A stretch of DNA of 15,024 bases from Planctomycetaceae bacterium (GTDB lineage: Bacteria; Planctomycetota; Planctomycetia; Pirellulales; Pirellulaceae). The translations under genes and the position numbers were made by a program. A model generated the notes under the pieces. That model saw only the letters and a list, made by a program, of their open reading frames with translations, did not search any database and had not been told where the DNA came from. The stretch lies in contig JABHUV010000210.1 in assembly GCA_018658605.1 (NCBI GenBank), positions 1-15,024 of the forward strand, in the 5' to 3' direction. Below are positions 13,232 through 15,024 of this stretch, piece by piece (the first letter of the stretch is position 1; the number at the start of each line of letters is the position of its first letter).

Positions 13232-14587
13232 TTAAACATCTTCAATCGGCAACTCAGGTAAGTCTAATCCACCATTAATTGTCTGTTTCGTCAGCGCTTT
13301 ATCTGAGATATCGCTGCGACACCAACACCCATTCCACTGGATGCATTCCACGGCCGTATAGGCACTTGTTTTCGCCTCCGAAACTGTATTGCCAAGAGCG
13401 GTAACTCCTAGGACTCGCCCTCCACTAGTCACAATGCGATCCTTGTCAAACTGCCCTAGCGACGTGCCAGCATGAAAAACTTTGACATTTTCAACACTGT
13501 CTGCTGCTTCCAATCCGCGAATTTCATAACCAGTCTTATAACTTCCCGGATATCCTTGACTTGCGACCACCACACAACAAGCCGGTCGGGGATCCCACTG
13601 GGGCGGTTCAATTCTATCCAACTCGCCGTCAGCAACTGCCTCGAGAATATCTACTAAGTCTGATTGCAACCTCATCAACAATGGCTGGCATTCAGGGTCA
13701 CCAAAGCGAACATTGTATTCCAACACTTTCATTCCGGTGGGAGTGATCATCAGGCCAGCATAAAGCACGCCCTTAAACGGTGTGCCATTTTTCTTGAGAG
13801 CATGAATCGTCGGCACCAAAACATTTTCTTCGACCCATTGCACATCTTCATCCGACACAGCAGGCGTCGGGCTATAGGCTCCCATACCTCCTGTATTAGG
13901 TCCGATATCACCATCACCCGCTGGTTTATGATCTTGAGCCGCGGGTAACGTAACAATCGTCTTACCATCGGTGATTGCCAAGATACTTGCCTCTTCACCT
14001 TCAAGTCGTTCTTCAATAATGAATTCTGCACCGGCTTCACCAAAAACTCGGTCACGCCCGATCGCTTCGATCGCATCCAGAGCATCTTGTTTCGTGTGAC
14101 AAACCGTCACACCCTTACCTGCTGCCAACCCGTCAGCTTTGACCACAACATGACAAGGTCTCTCGCCGTCACCCGCAAATCGTTCCTCTAACATCTCGAT
14201 CGCTAAATCCGGATCCGTAAACGCTCGGTAGTCCGCCGTCGGTACACCAGCCATTTTCAAAATTTGTTTACAAAACACTTTGGAGGCTTCTAGTTGTGCT
14301 GCCTTCTTATTAGGTCCAAACACTTTCTGTCCAGCCGCTTCAAATGTATCGACAATCCCTGCGGCCAAAGGTGCTTCGGGTCCCACAACAGTTAAACCCA
14401 CTTCGTTTTCCTCAGCAAAGCGAACCATCGCGGAAAAATCATCTTGGTCTAAATTCACGTTGACCGCATCCTGATGCGTACCGGCATTTCCAGGTGAGAC
14501 AAACACAGTATTCACTCGTGAGCTCTGTAGGATTTTCCAGGCCAAAGCGTGCTCGCGCCCACCACTACCAATTATCAGGACGTTCAT
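13232..14587 (-). CDS. purD: Phosphoribosylamine-glycine ligase (GAR synthetase)
   Basis: This 451-residue enzyme joins glycine to 5-phosphoribosylamine using ATP, the second step of purine synthesis in the cytoplasm. The N-terminal nucleotide-like fold begins MNVLIIGSGGREHALAWK, the family signature. An ATP-grasp domain follows with VVKADGLAAGKGV (148-160), the EERLEGEEAS strand (192-201), and the PUR synthetase signature RFGDPECQPLL (294-304), preceded by the conserved DHKPAGDGDIGPNTGGMGAYSP region. The length is normal for PurD, although the last 40 residues diverge from the usual ending. A longer reading opens twelve codons upstream at 14623, but the conserved N-terminus begins at the ATG at 14587, preceded by GGGTGA at 14592-14597. 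It has no functional link to the respiratory genes downstream and is divergent from recG. Confidence 0.97.
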   Translation of the reverse strand: MNVLIIGSGGREHALAWKILQSSRVNTVFVSPGNAGTHQDAVNVNLDQDDFSAMVRFAEENEVGLTVVGPEAPLAAGIVDTFEAAGQKVFGPNKKAAQLEASKVFCKQILKMAGVPTADYRAFTDPDLAIEMLEERFAGDGERPCHVVVKADGLAAGKGVTVCHTKQDALDAIEAIGRDRVFGEAGAEFIIEERLEGEEASILAITDGKTIVTLPAAQDHKPAGDGDIGPNTGGMGAYSPTPAVSDEDVQWVEENVLVPTIHALKKNGTPFKGVLYAGLMITPTGMKVLEYNVRFGDPECQPLLMRLQSDLVDILEAVADGELDRIEPPQWDPRPACCVVVASQGYPGSYKTGYEIRGLEAADSVENVKVFHAGTSLGQFDKDRIVTSGGRVLGVTALGNTVSEAKTSAYTAVECIQWNGCWCRSDISDKALTKQTINGGLDLPELPIEDV

Positions 14588-14849
14588 TTGTTCACCCACA
14601 TTCGTTAGGTTTCTGAGCTTCAATTACGGCCAAAACGGCCAATCGATGGCAACACGTGATATCTATGTGTCGTCAATTCATACGGGAGAATATACCTAGC
14701 AGACCAAATCGCGCAAACCCGACGCAATTTACCTTTTGTGGGGATGTAGCAATACAGGCAACTTCAATATTAAAGTCAATCATCACAATTGTGCCGGCAG
14801 TGACATTCCGATTTCACAAAAACCCCTACAACTCGTTACAATATCCGAC
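14588..14849. promoter_or_regulatory. Divergent intergenic region between purD and recG
   Basis: These 262 bases should contain the promoters of both divergent genes, but I cannot pick out clear -35/-10 pairs. A short tandem repeat, CGGCCAA twice with a 9-base period (14627-14642), lies about 40 bases upstream of the purD start. No RNA gene or conserved small protein was recognised. Confidence 0.45.
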
Positions 14850-15024
14850 ATGAGCTATCCAGAACGTACTGACATTCCACCCAGCGTGAGCATTACGTCC
14901 CCAGTCACCATGCTTCCTGGTTTTCAAAACGCGTGGACATCGCGTCTGGCAAAACTCCATTTACATACCATCGGTGACCTGCTTTTCTTCTTGCCACGAG
15001 ACTATCAATGTTTCGCTGATCGAG
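14850..15024 (+). CDS. recG: ATP-dependent DNA helicase RecG, N-terminal fragment (runs off the right edge)
   Basis: 58 codons are visible from the ATG at 14850. The peptide contains MLPGFQNAWTSRLAKL and LHTIGDLLFFLPRDYQ. This matches the opening of the RecG wedge domain, where an LPGVG-x-K helix-hairpin-helix-like stretch is followed by the TVGDLLFHLPRRYED signature. RecG remodels stalled replication forks and branched DNA. The helicase motifs lie beyond the window. There is no strong ribosome binding site before the ATG, and the preceding in-frame codons stay open for some distance, so a slightly different start is possible. It is divergently oriented from purD. Confidence 0.82.
   Translation, partial: MSYPERTDIPPSVSITSPVTMLPGFQNAWTSRLAKLHLHTIGDLLFFLPRDYQCFADR

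Noticed and set aside
14656..14853. 65-residue open reading frame ending in an ATGA overlap with the recG start
   Set aside because: The overlap looks like coupling, but the product has no recognisable feature or ribosome binding site, and the stretch is better explained as the divergent promoter region.

Overview
The window is most likely chromosomal DNA of an aerobic planctomycete-like bacterium. This is inferred from the respiratory gene layout, the very large multiheme cytochrome, moderate GC content and several GTG starts; no rRNA or phylogenetic marker confirms it. Almost every gene is on the minus strand, so transcription runs from high to low coordinates. Two housekeeping genes sit at the right edge: purD (minus) and the first 58 codons of a divergent recG (plus).

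From about 12.8 kb down to the left edge is one respiratory gene cluster. In order of transcription it encodes: a Rieske iron-sulfur protein with a 225-residue repeat-bearing N-terminal tail; a cytochrome b6-type subunit; an enlarged subunit-IV-type cytochrome b C-terminal half; a 1609-residue cytochrome with eight CXXCH heme sites, a coiled coil and a PDZ-like domain; two paralogous proteins with an amicyanin-spaced type-1 copper motif; a diheme lipoprotein cytochrome c; a CuA cytochrome oxidase subunit II; and the first 27 codons of a probable oxidase subunit I that runs off the left edge. No cytochrome c1 or f gene and no small soluble cytochrome c is present.

The order reads as a complete electron path. 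Quinol would be oxidised by Rieske/b6/subunit IV, electrons would pass to the giant octaheme cytochrome in place of c1/f, then through membrane-tethered or periplasmic copper and diheme carriers to the CuA site of the oxidase. The b6-like subunit keeps the cysteine that holds heme c_n in cytochrome b6f. The Qo motif is APWY instead of PEWY, and the Rieske cluster has Phe where high-potential proteins have Tyr. Both fit a low-potential quinone such as menaquinone, as an inference.

The only long non-coding stretch (12764-13231) separates purD from the respiratory cluster. It is AT-rich and holds a perfect CRP-type dyad, other dyads, and a hairpin that pairs fully only in the minus-strand transcript, so it is the likely control region of the cluster.
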